Positions 25,440-37,615 of a DNA stretch of 64,000 bases are shown one piece after another. The stretch is from NCBI GenBank assembly GCA_003254885.1, contig QANT01002031.1, positions 62,001 through 126,000 on the forward strand. The letters are read 5' to 3'. Source of the DNA: Purshia tridentata (lineage: Eukaryota > Streptophyta > Magnoliopsida > Rosales > Rosaceae). The notes under the pieces were generated by a model that had not been told where the DNA came from, searched no databases, and saw nothing but the letters and a program-made list of their open reading frames with translations. How positions within the stretch are numbered: the first letter of the stretch is position 1; each line of letters begins with the position of its first letter. A program made the position numbers and the translations under genes.

Positions 25440-26380
25440 CTAGCTAGGACTGTAGGACACAACCAATCACTTGATGACCAAATTATGATGGTACTAGTGC
25501 AGATAAATATGCAAAACTTTGAGTCATCATTAATTTATTTACACTCAGCATCAGCAACCAATTAAAATCCATAATACAGATTACTTTAATTTGGGACGCA
25601 ATAGATTACATTGCTATAATAGCGCCACTGCTCTGTAATCATTTATTATGGAATCAACCTTTTTGATGATTAACCTGTCTTACACTGGGCTTTGTCGCTT
25701 TCTAATTCAGACTGCACATGGGTTTTTTGGGTCATGTGAACACAAAAGAAAATAAATAATAAATATAAAAAAAACTGAGATGTGATATGTCATATCATAT
25801 GAGAGGACTAGAGTGTAGGTGCATGTTAGAAGTTTTAGGGTCCTCTGGTTTACTCATAAAAACATTGTAATGGAATGGAATTAATAAATTCTAGCTGCAG
25901 TGTGAACTGAATGAAGGAGATATTAATTTGGAACATAAATAAATAAATAAAAATCTGGCTATGAATTATGATACCATAATGAACTGTTTGGAAGCTAAGA
26001 AAGTTTAGAGAGATCGAGAAGAGGAAACTCATAAAAGAAACTGAGTATTTTCATTAATAATAAAGAATGAATACAAGCCTTTCTTTTATACAATAATCAT
26101 TAATTACAAGGAACGTACTGTGATCCTAACTAATAGAACAGCTGGCATCAACACGGGTGGGTTCGAACTTTAAGTATATAATAAATGAAGAAAATAATAG
26201 GAACAGAGTAAAGAGAAACTTGTGGACATGATCTTTTCTCAGTACCAATCCAAAATAAAGAAGGTCTTGGCCTCTAGCAGTGAAAAGAAAAAAGAAGGTC
26301 TTGGTCAGTCCACTTGCGAGTCATATGTTTCACGTTGCCCCTGATTCTATGAACTTGCCTAATTATTTGTAATAAAAAGT
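25440..26380. other. Intergenic region between CNGC copies
   Basis: AT-rich, no gene. Promoter-module phrases shared with other copies appear from about 26180 (GAAGAAAATAATAGGA, GTGGACATGATCTT). Confidence 0.45.
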
Positions 26381-26664
26381 CTATAAAAAGTCTACCGGAT
26401 TTCAGATTCAGTCATAAATTATGATCAACTCGCGCGATGGTATGAAGTCCACACTGAACTAAGGTGAGTTCTCTCTGCCTCCAAATATCCGTTTGTATTC
26501 TTTTCCTTTTTGTGATTGCATTCATTCTTAATGATGGATCAGTCTTATCGACCACACATGGAAGGAACCCAATGAAAAATGGAGAGGGCCGTCACAAATC
26601 CATCGTCCGTGTCATTGCAGTCTTAATGGATCTTTGTTTTTTTATATTCCAATCATCAAGAAAA
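26381..26664 (+). pseudogene. CNGC 5' relic 1 (TATA, first exon and S1 fragment)
   Basis: A TATA element (26382-26388) is followed by a first-exon look-alike from ATG 26421 ending in CTGAACTAAGG and then a donor-like GTGAGT; TAA falls in frame just before the donor. About 26540-26664 is an eroded start of exon 2, ending with the S1 piece that reads GCAGTCTTAATGGATC and then TTTTTTTATATTCCAATCATC. The fragment then stops at AAGAAAAAGTAAAGGCTAGC, the same break as in relic 2. It is clearly non-coding. Confidence 0.7.
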
Positions 26665-26852
26665 AGTAAAGGCTAGTTTAGCTGGTATCAATTTATCATA
26701 TAAATTACTAACCATCTGTAGTTTTTATATATATTTTCAATTTTTCAGTACTATCTTTCAGAAAATTGTGGTTCTCCAAGATTAATTTTGCTCGTCTGAT
26801 CACATCCTTCCAGTATCCAACATAAAAAGAAAAAAAAAAAAAAGCAGAAATT

Positions 26853-29800
26853 ATGAGTACTACCCGAGATGATCTGGACGACAATGAAATTCAACTAAGG
26901 TTAGTTAACTAATTCTCCTTGATCTTACTTATTAAGCTTTTAGGTTAGGTTTTAATATTTGCGGTCCATACATATATATTAATTAGAAAGATAATTAAGA
27001 CGTGGTGGTCTGATTGAAATGCATTATGTTAACAGTATTGTGAACGATGGTAGTTACGGATTAAGAAGCTATCAGGGGACACAAGTAATTGGTTGTACCG
27101 ATCGCAGCTCGGAGAAATTTGGGCCTCTAGGACTTACAGAAACAGAAGATGCTGAAAAGAAACCAGAACACTTTCATGAAAGGGTTCCTGCATGGTGGAA
27201 CTGGAATACAGTGTTTGTAATTTCATGTGTGCTGGCAGTCTCAATGGATCCCTTGTTTTTTTACATTCCAATCATTGATAGGGAAAATAAGTGCCTTACA
27301 ATGCACAAAGGTTTGAGGAACGTAGCTCTCATTCTCCGATCACTCACGGATGTCACTTTCATAGTTCATATCATAAATCAAATTCGTGAAGCTTATAAAA
27401 AATCTAAGGACTCCGAGGCTAAGGAGATCCAAGCCCAAACAGGAGAAGGAGGCCCAATTCAAAAGTCAGGTTGGGCTGCTCAATACCTGCAGGTACAAAC
27501 ACAAGGCCCAAAGTCACGTTGGGATGTTATGCTGTCAAAAGTTTATGATGTATTTGAATATGTTGATGGAGTAGTTGAGCAGTTGTCATGGCGCTCTTTT
27601 GTGACTGACATTCTCTGTGTTCTTCCCATCCCACAAGTAAGACCAAATTAAGCATTAATTATCTGTGATTAATCCATTAACTAATTAATTAGCTAATGAA
27701 CTTATTAATTAGTTAATGGACTTTTAAGTTCTAACCCATGTTTACTGTTAATGTTTGTTTTGTTTAGGTGCTCTTGGTTGTTGTCCTTTTCAAAATGAAA
27801 AGCTCTAACTATTTGGAATATAGAAAGCTTCTGAATTTCTTTCTTCTCACCCAATATGTGGCAAGAGTGTTTCGAATTTACCTCTCATCTAGGAAACTTA
27901 CAAAGAGTTATGGAATATGGCTTAAAGGGTTATTTAATTTCTTTTGTTACATCCTTGCTAGTCACGTAAGTTTTACTTCTCTTGTTAATTTTATTTACTT
28001 CTGATACTCCTACCAATTTTATTTTAATCTTTAATTTAGTAACTAATGTTAGACTAGTTGTCTTTGAAAATGTTATAGACTTAACTACATACTAAATATT
28101 TAACTTTGCAGTACGTAACCCCACGATTGGCATGTGCCTGGTTTAAGTGCTTAATTTATTGATAGCGTAATAAGCAGAATTTGGATTTCAAGTTATAATT
28201 GAAAAAACTAGCAAACACGGGCTAGCTCCATGTTTATTGGGCTAAATATATATTTTCTAATCAGAGCTACATATCTATAACCCTTGCTAGCTAGTTACGG
28301 TTACACACAACATTTCAATTTTTGTTGAAATACATCTCTCTACATTTACTTTTCCTTAGTATCAATTCCTCTTGCTTAGATCCGTTAATTTATCAATTTG
28401 TTGTCTTTTAAATAATTAGGTACTCGGAGCTTTTTGGTATTTTTTCTCTATTCAACGAGAAACATCATGCTGGCATAAAAATTGTGAACCGGATTGCGAA
28501 ACTAGTACATTTTTCTGCCATAAAGACTACAATGTCAGTGAAAAGCTGAATTCAACTCTAGATAAAGAATGTAATGTAACTTATTTTCCAGACTATGAAG
28601 AGCCGAAATTTGATTTTGGAATATTTCTTGATTCCCTCAAGTCTGGAAACACATTATCAACAAAATTTCCACAGAAGTTCACTTATTGTTTTTGGTGGGG
28701 TTTGCGAAATTTAAGGTTTGTATATAATAATATATAATATACTTACTGCATGATATTTTTTTGTTTCTAAACAGTAAATATAAAGTACTTTGTATATCCT
28801 ACCAGCTGATAAAAAGAAGTAATTATATAAGAAGTCTTGAAAAACTTCTGCCATTGACTAATATCTCATTTTTATTTGATAGTCCTTTGGTTAATGTTTT
28901 GTAGTAATTTTGGCACGAGTTTGGAAACTAGCAACTACGTATGGGAAAACTTCTTTGCAATATTAATTTCTATCGTTGGCTTGCTACTATTTTTGTATCT
29001 CATTGGAAATGTGCAGGTTTGTATCAATTCATTCATCAATCCCTTGATCTACTTATTTATCTTTTTATTTTTTCAATCATCTTCCATATAGACTAATTGG
29101 TGGTGGTGAAACATACTCCATGTAGACATTTATGTCGATGCGAGTTGAAAGATCGGAGGAGATAAGAGAAAAGATGAAAAAGAAAGCGAAAGATATAAAC
29201 AAGTGGATGATGAAAAATCATGTGCCTTTGAAATTGAGAAATAAAATTAGGGAAGACATAGAACAAAAATTGGAAGAAGACAAAAATGCTGACATTGAGA
29301 ATCTATTCAACATTCTTCCTTTTGATACCAAAAAGAAGCTAAAACGTATTCTCTGCATGGATGCACTAAGCCAAGTATGTTCTTTTTCCATTTCTCTCTC
29401 TATAAAAGTATTTGTATGTACATGACGTTACATGCATGTATGTTTTGTATGTATGTATATACATGTAGGTACCAAAGCTTCAAGGGATGGATGAAAAAGT
29501 GTTGAAAATGATCTGTGACTATATGAGGCCAGTGAAGTACCCGGAGCATAGTTTCGTTGTTAAAATTAATGATCCAGTGGATCGTATGATCTTCATTACA
29601 AAAGGCACTTTGTGGATCTACTCATCGGCTGCTGGTACTGATGCTACTCAACAATTGAAAACAGTTGCTGCTTCTAATACATCCCCATCTCCATCATCAT
29701 CAATAATAGAAAAAGCCATTGAGGAACGCCAATTTTACGGAGATGAAGAACTTCTGGGTTGGGTTTCACAAAGCGTAGCTAATTTTCAAACCCTTCCTAT

Positions 29801-29981
29801 CTCCAAAAAAAATGTCAAATGCCATTCAGACGTAGAAGGCTTTGCTCTCACCGCCAAAGACTTGCAAGCTGTTGTCTCCAAGTGCAAATTCTTGTGGAAG
29901 TTCCAAAAGACTGAGAATGAGGAGGCAAGTGGTGTCAAAGGAAGAGAAAACCGTCGTCGCCATCGTGGTACCACCACATAA
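26853..29981 (+). CDS. CNGC: Cyclic nucleotide-gated ion channel with GTS filter, copy 3
   Basis: Exons 26853-26899, 27036-27636, 27768-27965, 28420-28715, 28905-29016, 29126-29374 and 29469-29981 join in frame to 671 residues. The first exon codes MSTTRDDLDDNEIQLR. S1 lies at about 73-95 (VFVISCVLAVSMDPLFFYIP). A cysteine-rich S5-pore linker is followed by FWWGLRNLSNFGTSL, so the plant filter Gln is replaced by Thr (about 385). S6 is FAILISIVGLLLFLYLIGN. The C-linker starts TFMSMRVERSEEIREKM. In the CNBD, QFYGDEELLGWV is the cassette equivalent, and a Ser/Thr/Ala-rich insert (about 560-580) precedes it. The protein stops about 25 residues after the CNBD with an arginine-rich end; no IQ/calmodulin-binding tail is present. 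No frame defect found. Confidence 0.92.
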
Positions 29982-30119
29982 ACCAATATATAGGTTCTGC
30001 TTGTATTTATCAGTTAATCATAGCTTAGCTTCTGTTGTTCGTTTTCTTCTCAAATAGATATTGCTACGTTGTGTTGTTTAGTGCTATCAATTAAGCATCA
30101 ATAAACTCATCCTTATGCA
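29982..30119. other. 3' flank shared by three CNGC copies
   Basis: CTGTTGTTCG, TGTTGTTTAGTGCTATCAAT and GCATCAATAAACTC recur after the copies ending at 36543 and 47120, so the duplicated unit runs past the stop codon. Confidence 0.6.
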
Positions 30120-30502
30120 TAGACCTAGCAAAAGTGCACATGACCCGTTAACCCGACACGAAACGACACGGAAATTTACGGGTTTGGGTTTGAGATTTTC
30201 AGATCCAGTTGATATCAGTGTCACCCGTTAATGACTCGTTAAGATAACGGGTTGGGCTGGATCAATTCACAGGTAACCTGTTAGACCCGTTAAGAAATAG
30301 GACAAAATTGACATTTCAGGCTTCTGTTATCAACCCAACTCCGTTAGCCCAATTCATCCAGCCTATAACCAGTTCTCAGCCTAATTCTCTCTTTCTTTTC
30401 TTTCTCATTTTCCCCTTAAGTCAGTCAACACAAATTTTTCTCTCTACTTCTCCTTTCTCTCACCCAGTCGCCGCAATGGAGATTGGACTTTGGAGAGTCC
30501 CG

Positions 30503-30660
30503 ATCTCTCTCTCATTCTCTCGATCTCTTTCTCACTCACTCTCTCTTTCTATCTCTCTCTCTCTTTCACTCACTTTCTCGATCTTTCTCTCTCTCACTCA
30601 CTTTCTCGATCTTTCTCTCTCTCACTCACTCTGTCTCGATCTCTCTCTCTCACTCACACA
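30503..30660. repeat. CT/CACT-rich low-complexity block inside the hAT element
   Basis: Runs of CTCTCTCT, CTCACTCACT and TCTCGATCT with a rough higher-order pattern. All three forward frames stay open, which is an effect of composition. Confidence 0.8.
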
Positions 30661-30820
30661 GCCGCATGTAGGTTGGGGGCGAAGGCAGGGGAGGGGCGAG
30701 ATGGTTCTCTCTTCCCTCAGCCTCCATCGACCTTCACTTTCTCTGCAATCTCTCCCTCACCCAGATGGGCCCACTGCCACCACTAGAAGAAGCCCACGGC
30801 CTTTGTCATGCGCAATGAGT

Positions 30821-30889
30821 TTGCCACCTTCAGAGGGTCAACCGACTCTGCCACCCTCAGAGGGTCAACCGACTCTGCCACCCTCAGCC
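30821..30889. repeat. 27-bp minisatellite inside the hAT element
   Basis: Units at 30821-30847, 30848-30874 and a partial one at 30875-30889 differ at two positions. Each carries GAGGGTCAACCGACT. Confidence 0.85.
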
Positions 30890-31393
30890 TCGAGACAAAG
30901 TCAACCATCGGCACGAAGGTGTTGAGGAAATTATAAGGAAATTCTGGGTTTTTGTTGGTTTTTTTGAATTTTTGTTGGTTTTTGTTGGTTTTTTTGAGTT
31001 TTTGTTTTTGTTTTTTTGGAATAAACGGGTCTTGTTGTTTATACTCGTTAATTTTCAAGTCGTATCCGGGTTGGAGTGTTTTCCACCCGTACGTTATCTT
31101 ATTGAGTCATGTTAACCTGTTAGCACTAAGGGGTCGTGTTAGGTTTGACCCGAACCCGTAAAACACGACCCGTTTGCTAGGTCTACCTATGCATATCATC
31201 ATATGTCGTGTGTTGCTTTGTTTTTATTAAATGGGTATTAACAAACCAAGCCCAACATCCACCCTCCTTAATTTAGGTAAGTACTCTCTTAAGGCCCAGC
31301 CGAACCGTCCACGTACCTTTTTTCTGATTTAAGCCCGCTACGTACTTCAGCCCATCACAATTATTGAATGGAAATATGTATCGGCTGTGAAAT

Positions 31394-31690
31394 ATGTACC
31401 ATTTTCACATCACCGAAAATGTGAAATTCCATTCAAAAGTAGAAGGCTTTTCTATGACGGCCACGGACTTGTCAAGCGTGGCCTCCAAATGCGAAATATA
31501 TTGGGATTTCGGAGATTGCACGTTCGAGGATATCAACAGCGATCCTAAGTCGTTATCGCAAGCGAACAAAGAAGGCTGCAACTACAGTGTCTACCCAATT
31601 GGCTACTCATGATGAGGAGGGTGGTGAGCCCAAGCAGAGCCAGAGTCTCGTATATCAGCGACTACGCCGCCGTGCACTTAATATATAGCA
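31394..31690 (+). pseudogene. CNGC last-exon relic (copy-1 type)
   Basis: It matches the end of exon 7 of the 19039-21849 pseudogene: ENVKFHSKVEGFSMTATDLS and SVASKCEIYWDF are readable, followed by a shifted tail that still shows the downstream GTATATCAGCGACTACGCC sequence. Upstream exons are missing. It marks the 3' end of a lost neighbour gene. Confidence 0.75.
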
Positions 31691-32148
31691 GACTGTAGTC
31701 CTTCCAAGCCCAGCATCCACCCATCTTTCGGCAGGGCCTCTAAGGCCCAGTCCAACCGTCCACCTTTTTTCTAATTTAAGCCCATTACTTCAGCCCAGAC
31801 TAATTTTTTAACTGGCTCCGTTTGTAATGGAAATGTATGGGCTAGCTTGTATTTCATAAACCGAAATAAGTTTTTTATTTAAAAAAAAAAACAAATTATT
31901 TTCCTGTTAAGGAAATTTTTTTTTTCCTGGTCCTATTTCCTCAGAGTACAGACGACAGTGATATAAGACAACGAGCTTTGACTTTACTTTGGCAGCCAAA
32001 TCTTATATAAATCCTACAACTTAAACATTATTTTAGCATGAACCTATATTATTTTTCGTGTTTTGATTAATTTTATTTGTTTTCATGTTGATGGATAGTG
32101 AAAAAACAAAACCCAAATGAAAACCATTTGCCCTTATTGGCTATAAAC

Positions 32149-32179
<31 letters not shown>

Positions 32180-32609
32180 AGGTGGTATATCATATGTGTA
32201 AACAAATGCAGTCAAATTTGTGTGAAAATGAAAGCCTAGACTAGATGTTTGATTGACTCCTCAAATGCAATCGAAATTATCTAGTTTTAATCAAATAAAA
32301 ATTTGCATGTGTAACAGGAGACACGTTTAGCTTTTAGAAGATGGGTTAGTAGGTTAACATAGTAAACTACTAAAATTGCATTGGTTGGTACTTGGTAATG
32401 ACAAATTTATTAGAAAAAGACTTGGGGAGAGACAAGACCCATTGTCAATGCTTCCTCTAGAGGATTTGATAATAATTGAATCAACTTGCCTAAATAAAAC
32501 CTTACTTATATTAAATGTGGACCTAAAATGGTACAACTTGATCGATTGGTTTGTCTTTGCTAGCTCAACCCTGTAGATCAGTACTTTAGGATCAGTACTT
32601 GGTTGAGTT
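31691..32609. other. Degraded intergenic DNA with copy-2-type 5' flank
   Basis: Between the two relics. About 31930-32300 matches the upstream flank of the 22758 gene (AGAGTACAGACGA, AGCTTTGACTTT, CAAATTTGTGTGAAAATGAA). A TA run lies at about 32149-32174. Confidence 0.55.
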
Positions 32610-32668
32610 ATGTCTCACCACAACGATATAGCCTTTGATGTGGACAACTGGGAAGAGAAAATTGAGAG
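32610..32668 (+). pseudogene. Isolated first exon of a copy-2-type CNGC
   Basis: ATG at 32610 opens 59 bp coding MSHHNDIAFDVDNWEEKIE and ending AG|GTTAAT, exactly the length and phase of the first exon of the 22758 gene (MAQHHDVALDVDKSEEEIE). The remaining six exons are absent; sequence jumps within about 40 bp to a different promoter region. Confidence 0.75.
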
Positions 32669-32863
32669 GTTAATTTTTATATATAACTTTAGTGTGCAAA
32701 GGTCTTGGTCTATAGCAGTAAACAAGAAAAAAGGTCTTGGTCAGTACCTGCCCAAAATAAAAAAGAAGGTCTTGGTCAGTCCAGTTGCGAGTGATAAGGT
32801 TCACGTTACCCCTGTTTACATAGATTAATTCCATGAACTTGCCTAATTATTTGTAAAAAAAAA

Positions 32864-33176
32864 GTCTATAAAGAGATCAAGTTTGAAGATTGAATTATGA
32901 TTAACTCGTACGATGAGGAAGTCCACATTGAACTAAGGTGAGTTCTCTCTGCCTCCAAATATCCGTTTGTATTCTTTTCCCTTTGTGATTGCATTCATTT
33001 TTAGAATTTTTAGTTTTTATGATCGATCAATCTTAATTATTCCGGGTCAATAATCCCATATCGACCATACTTGAAAGGAACCGAAGGTACGTAAAATGGA
33101 GAGAGTCCTCACAAATTCTATTGTGTGTCATTGCAGTCTAAATGTATCTTTGTTTTTTTATATTCCAATCGTCAAG
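32864..33176 (+). pseudogene. CNGC 5' relic 2 (TATA, first exon and S1 fragment)
   Basis: TATA at 32867-32873; first exon 32897-32937 (MINSYDEEVHIEL, AG|GTGAGT) is still open. About 33025-33176 is an eroded start of exon 2 ending in the S1 piece, then the same break (AAGAAAAAGTAAAGGCTAGC) as in relic 1. It stands at the same distance upstream of its full-length neighbour as relic 1 does. Confidence 0.7.
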
Positions 33177-33417
33177 AAAAAGTAAAGGCTAGCTTAGCTG
33201 GTATCAATTTACCAAGTGTCTTTCTCAATTCATATATTTTTTTATCATATACATTACTGATCATCTGTAGTTTATATATTTATTTTCAATTTTTCAGGAT
33301 CATCTTTCAGAAAATTGTGGTTCTCCAAGATTAATTTTGCTCGTCTGATAGATCTATTAATAGCTTCGGATCACATCCTCCCAGTATCCAACATAAAAAG
33401 AAAAAAATGCAGAAATT

Positions 33418-36400
33418 ATGAGTACTACCCGAGACGAAATGGAAGACAATGATATTCAACTAAGGTTAGTTAACTAATTCTGCTTGATCTTACTTATTAA
33501 GCTTTTAGGTTTAGGTTTTAATTATAAAGATAATTAAGACGTGGTGGTCTGATTGCATGCATTTTGTTAACAGTATTGTGAACGAAGATAGTTACGGATT
33601 AAGAAGCCATCAGGGGACACAAGTAATTGGTTGTACCAACTGCAGCTCGGAGAAATTTGGCCCTCTAGGACTTACAAAAACAGAAGATGCTGAAAAGAAA
33701 CCAGAACACTTTTATGAAAGGGTTGCTGCATGGTGGAACTGGAATACGGTATTTGTAATTTCATGTGTGCTGGCAGTCTCAATGGATCCCTTGTTTTTTT
33801 ACATTCCAATCATCGATAGGGAAAGAAAGTGCCTTAAAATGCACAAAGGCTTGAGGAACGTAGCTCTCATTCTCCAATCACTCACGGATGTCACTTTCAT
33901 AGTTCATATCATAGATCAAATTTGTGAAGCTTATAAAAATTCTAAAGACTCCAAGTCTAAGAAGATCCAAGTCCAAACAGGAGAAGAAAGCCCAATTCAA
34001 AAGCCAGGTTGGGCTTCTCAATACCTGCGTGTACAAACACAAGGCACAAAGTCAGTTGGGGATATTAAACTGTCGAAAATTTATGATGTATTTGAATATG
34101 TTGATGGAGTAGTTGAGCAGTTGTCATGGCGTTCTTTTGTGACTGACATTCTCTGTGTTCTTCCCATCCCACAAGTAAGACCAAATTAAGAATTAATTAT
34201 TTGTGATTAATACATTAACTAATTAATTAGCTAATGAACTTCTGAGTTCTAACCCATGTTTACCATTAATGTTTGTTTTGTTCAGGTGCTCTTGGTTGTT
34301 GTCCTTTTCAAAATGAAAGGCTCTAACTATTTGGAATATAGAAAGCTTCTGAATTTCTTTCTTCTCGCCCAATATGTGGCAAGGGTGTTTCGAATTTACC
34401 TCTCATCTAAAAAACTTACAAAGAGTTATGGAATATGGCTGAAAGGGTTATTTAATTTCTTTTTATATATCCTTGCCAGTCACGTAAGTTTTACTTCTCT
34501 TGTTAATTTTATTTTCTTTTCATACTCCTATCAATTTTATTTAACAATCTTTAATTTAGTAACTAATGTTAGACTAGTTTTCTTTGAAAATGTAATAGTC
34601 TTAACTACGTAATAAGGATTTAAGTTTACATGTACGTAACCCCACAATTGGTATGTGCCTTGTTTAAGTGCTTAATTTATTGATGGGGTAATAAGCAGAA
34701 TTTAGATTTCAAGTTCTAATTGAAAAAACTAGCAAACGCTTTCTCTACTGCCCCAATTCAGTAGAGAAAAATTATGCGTATGGGCTAGCTCCATGTTTAT
34801 TGGACTAAATATTGTCTAATAATTAATTAAGAGCTACATATCTATAACCCTTACTAGCTAGCTACGGTTACACACAACGTACATTTCAATTTTTGTTGAA
34901 ATACATCTCTCCACATCTACTTATCCTTAGTATCAATTCCTCTTCCTTAGATTCGTTAACTTATCATTTTTTTTTTTGAATAATTAGGTGCTCGGAGCTT
35001 TTTGGTATTTTTTTCTCTATTCAACGAGAGACATCATGCTGGCATCGAAACTACGATAATAGTACTTTTTTCTGTGATAACTACATTGCAATAGAGATGG
35101 AGCAACTTAGTAAAAATCTAGATATAAATTGCTCTGTAACTTATTTTCCAAACAATGAAGAGCCGAAATTTGACTTTGGAATATTTCTTGATTCCCTTAA
35201 GTCTGGAAACACATTATCAACAAAATTTCCACAAAAGTTCACTTACTGTTTTTGGTGGGGTCTACGAAATTTAAGGTTTGCATTTAATAATATATAATAT
35301 ATTTACTATATGATATTTTTTTTCTGAATAGTAAATATAAAGTATTTTGTATATTCTACTAGCTGATTCAAAAAAAATTAAATATATAAGAAATCTTGAA
35401 AAACTTTTGCCATTGATTAATATCTCAATTTTTATTTGATAGTCCTTTGGTTAATGTTTTGTAGTAATTTTGGCACGAGTTTGGAAACAAGTACCTACGT
35501 ATGGGAAAACTTCTTTGCAATTTTAATTTCTATCATTGGCTTGCTACTATTTTTGTATCTCATTGGAAATGTGCAGGTTGGTATTAATTCATCAATCCTA
35601 GCCTTCGATATCTTTTATTTTTTTCAATCATCAAGCTTCCTTCAACTTGTTCGCATATACTAATTTGTGGTGGTGAAACGTACTACATGTAGACATTTAT
35701 GTCGATGCAAGCTGAAAGATCGAAGGAGATAAGAGAAAAGATGAAAAAGAAAGCGAAAAATATAAACAAGTGGATGTTGACAAATCATGCGCCTTTGAAA
35801 TTGAGGAATAAAATCAGGAAAGACATAGAACAAAAATTGGAACAAGACAAAGATTCGGATATTGAGAATCTATTCAACATTCTTCCCTTTGATACCAGAA
35901 AGAAGCTAAAGCGTATTCTCTGCATGGATGCACTAAGCCAAGTATGTTCTCTCTCTCTCTCATCTCTCCATTTCTTTCTCTCTCTAGAAGCACATGTACA
36001 TGACGTTGCATGCATGCATGTATGTATATATAGGTACCAAGGCTTGAAGGGAAGGATGAAAAGGTGTTGAAAATGATCTGCGACTATATGAGGCCAATGA
36101 AGTACCCGGAGCATAGCTTCGTTGCTAAAATTAATGATCCTGTGGATCGCATGATCTTCATTACAAAAGGCATTTTATGGATCTACTCATTTGCAGCTGG
36201 TACTGATGCTACTCAACAATTGCAAACAGCTGCTGCTGCTAATTCATCCCCAGCTCCATCATCATTAATAATACAAAAGGCCGTTGAGGAAGGCCAATTT
36301 TACGGAGATGAAGAACTTCTGGGTTGGGTTTCACAAAGCGTAGCTAATTTCCAAACCCTTCCTATCTCCAAACAAAATGTGAAATGCCATTCGGACGTAG

Positions 36401-36543
36401 AAGGCTTTGCTCTCACGACCAAAGACTTGCAAACTGTTGTGTCCAAGTGCAAATTCTTGTGGATTTAGTTGCCAAAGGCTGAGAATGAAGAGGCAAGTGG
36501 CGTTAAAAGAAGAGAAAACCGTCGTCGCGGCCGTGGTACCACC
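33418..36543 (+). pseudogene. CNGC: CNGC near-complete copy with frame defects (GTS filter), copy 4
   Basis: Exon equivalents 33418-33464, 33574-34174, 34286-34483, 34988-35275, 35465-35576, 35693-35941 and 36034-36468 keep the splice sites and phases of the 26853 copy and are very similar to it. Two differences break the protein. In exon 4 a run of seven T after GGTA, where the sister copies have six, shifts the frame in S5 and leads to a stop before the pore. In exon 7, TAG at 36466-36468 replaces the codon after TTGTGGATT, removing about 20 residues of tail; the old tail is still readable to about 36543. The filter is GTS. The T run is a typical site of sequencing or assembly error, so the first defect may not be real; the second would leave an almost full-length channel. 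Confidence 0.8.
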
Positions 36544-37026
36544 ACATAAACGAATATGCCCAATTAGCTGCGCAATCGAATCTGCTAGTTTTGATTAGTT
36601 AATCATAGCTTAGTTAACTCTGTTGTTCGTTTTCGTCTCAAATATTTATAGCTATGTTGTGTTGTTTAGTGCTATCAATTAATTATGCATCAATAAACTC
36701 GGCCCTAATTCAATTTTACGGCCCATCCAACAACCGCAACGCACCTCCTCTGCCTATTTTACAAACCGAAATAATAATAATAAAGTTTTAAAGATTATTT
36801 CTTTGTTTTTTTTCCGATGGAATTCCGGTTTAAGGATAACTAGTGGTCCTGGATAAGATATGCCTCTTTCTAGAAACACAAGAAGTTTTGTTGACGTGTA
36901 AATACGATTGAAAATTTGCACAAAAATAATGAAAATTGTAAATTAAAGTAGCGTATAGTTACAATCACAATTCAATTTTGGTCAACTAGCAACTTGCTAG
37001 ATTAAGCTTGATCGAGTCAGCAAAAA

Positions 37027-37180
37027 TTACTCTCACAAAAAAAAAAAAAAACCAAGGAATTTGATTGGCCTATAAAATGTATTTTCAATATGTGGTTCGA
37101 NAAAAAAAAAAAAAAAAAAAAAAAAACCAAGGAATTTGATTGGCCTATAAAATGTATTTTCAATATGTGGTTCGAGTAAA
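37027..37180. repeat. Direct duplication around a single N
   Basis: A poly-A run plus about 50 bp beginning CCAAGGAATTTGATTGGCC occurs twice in a row without visible change, and the N at 37101 stands at the start of the second poly-A run. This is the pattern of two overlapping contig ends that were not merged. Confidence 0.8.
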
Positions 37181-37615
37181 AGAGCAATTTGAACATTATA
37201 TATACATGGGTTTTAATTGTAGAAAGATAATTTCAATATTCTATTTTTCAGTTGCTGAGTTGTTAGCTCAGCTGTCACGCCTTAGAAAAAAGTAGCAACT
37301 TGGTACGTAGCAAAAGTTCTGCGTAATATATTATGAATTTTTTTATATTTTATTATTTGATTTGGTTTTCTATGAATTGATCCTGTTCACAGGATCAGAA
37401 GGTCTCACAGACACAATGTACTATTTTCTTAATTATGTTCTTTAATTAATTTTAATTACTATGCTCATTGACTTAATTATTGTCATTTGCCACACTGCAG
37501 GTTTGATTTAGTAGGATTCCATTCTCATTCGCACAATTTGTCTTTGGTTGCATATTTTTATTAAACGCAGAAATCAACTATCTTGCGTGCAAGAAAAACT
37601 TATAGGGCGAGTTTA

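Larger units (their letters stand above)
30120..31185. mobile_element. Non-autonomous hAT-like DNA transposon
   Basis: The ends are inverted: TAGACCTAGCAAA at 30120 and, on the other strand, TAGACCTAGCAAA from 31185. The flanks are CTTATGCA (30112-30119) and CCTATGCA (31186-31193), an 8-bp target duplication with one mismatch, which is the hAT signature. Subterminal CCCGTTAA and GACCCG motifs repeat near both ends. About 1,066 bp, no transposase. The interior carries a CT-rich block and a small tandem repeat. Its insertion in the 3' flank of a CNGC copy is dated only loosely by the one TSD mismatch. Confidence 0.8.

Noticed and set aside
30308-30925. A 205-codon Ser/Leu-rich open frame and its overlapping shadows
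   Set aside because: It is produced by CT/CACT-rich low-complexity sequence inside the hAT-like element; all three frames stay open.
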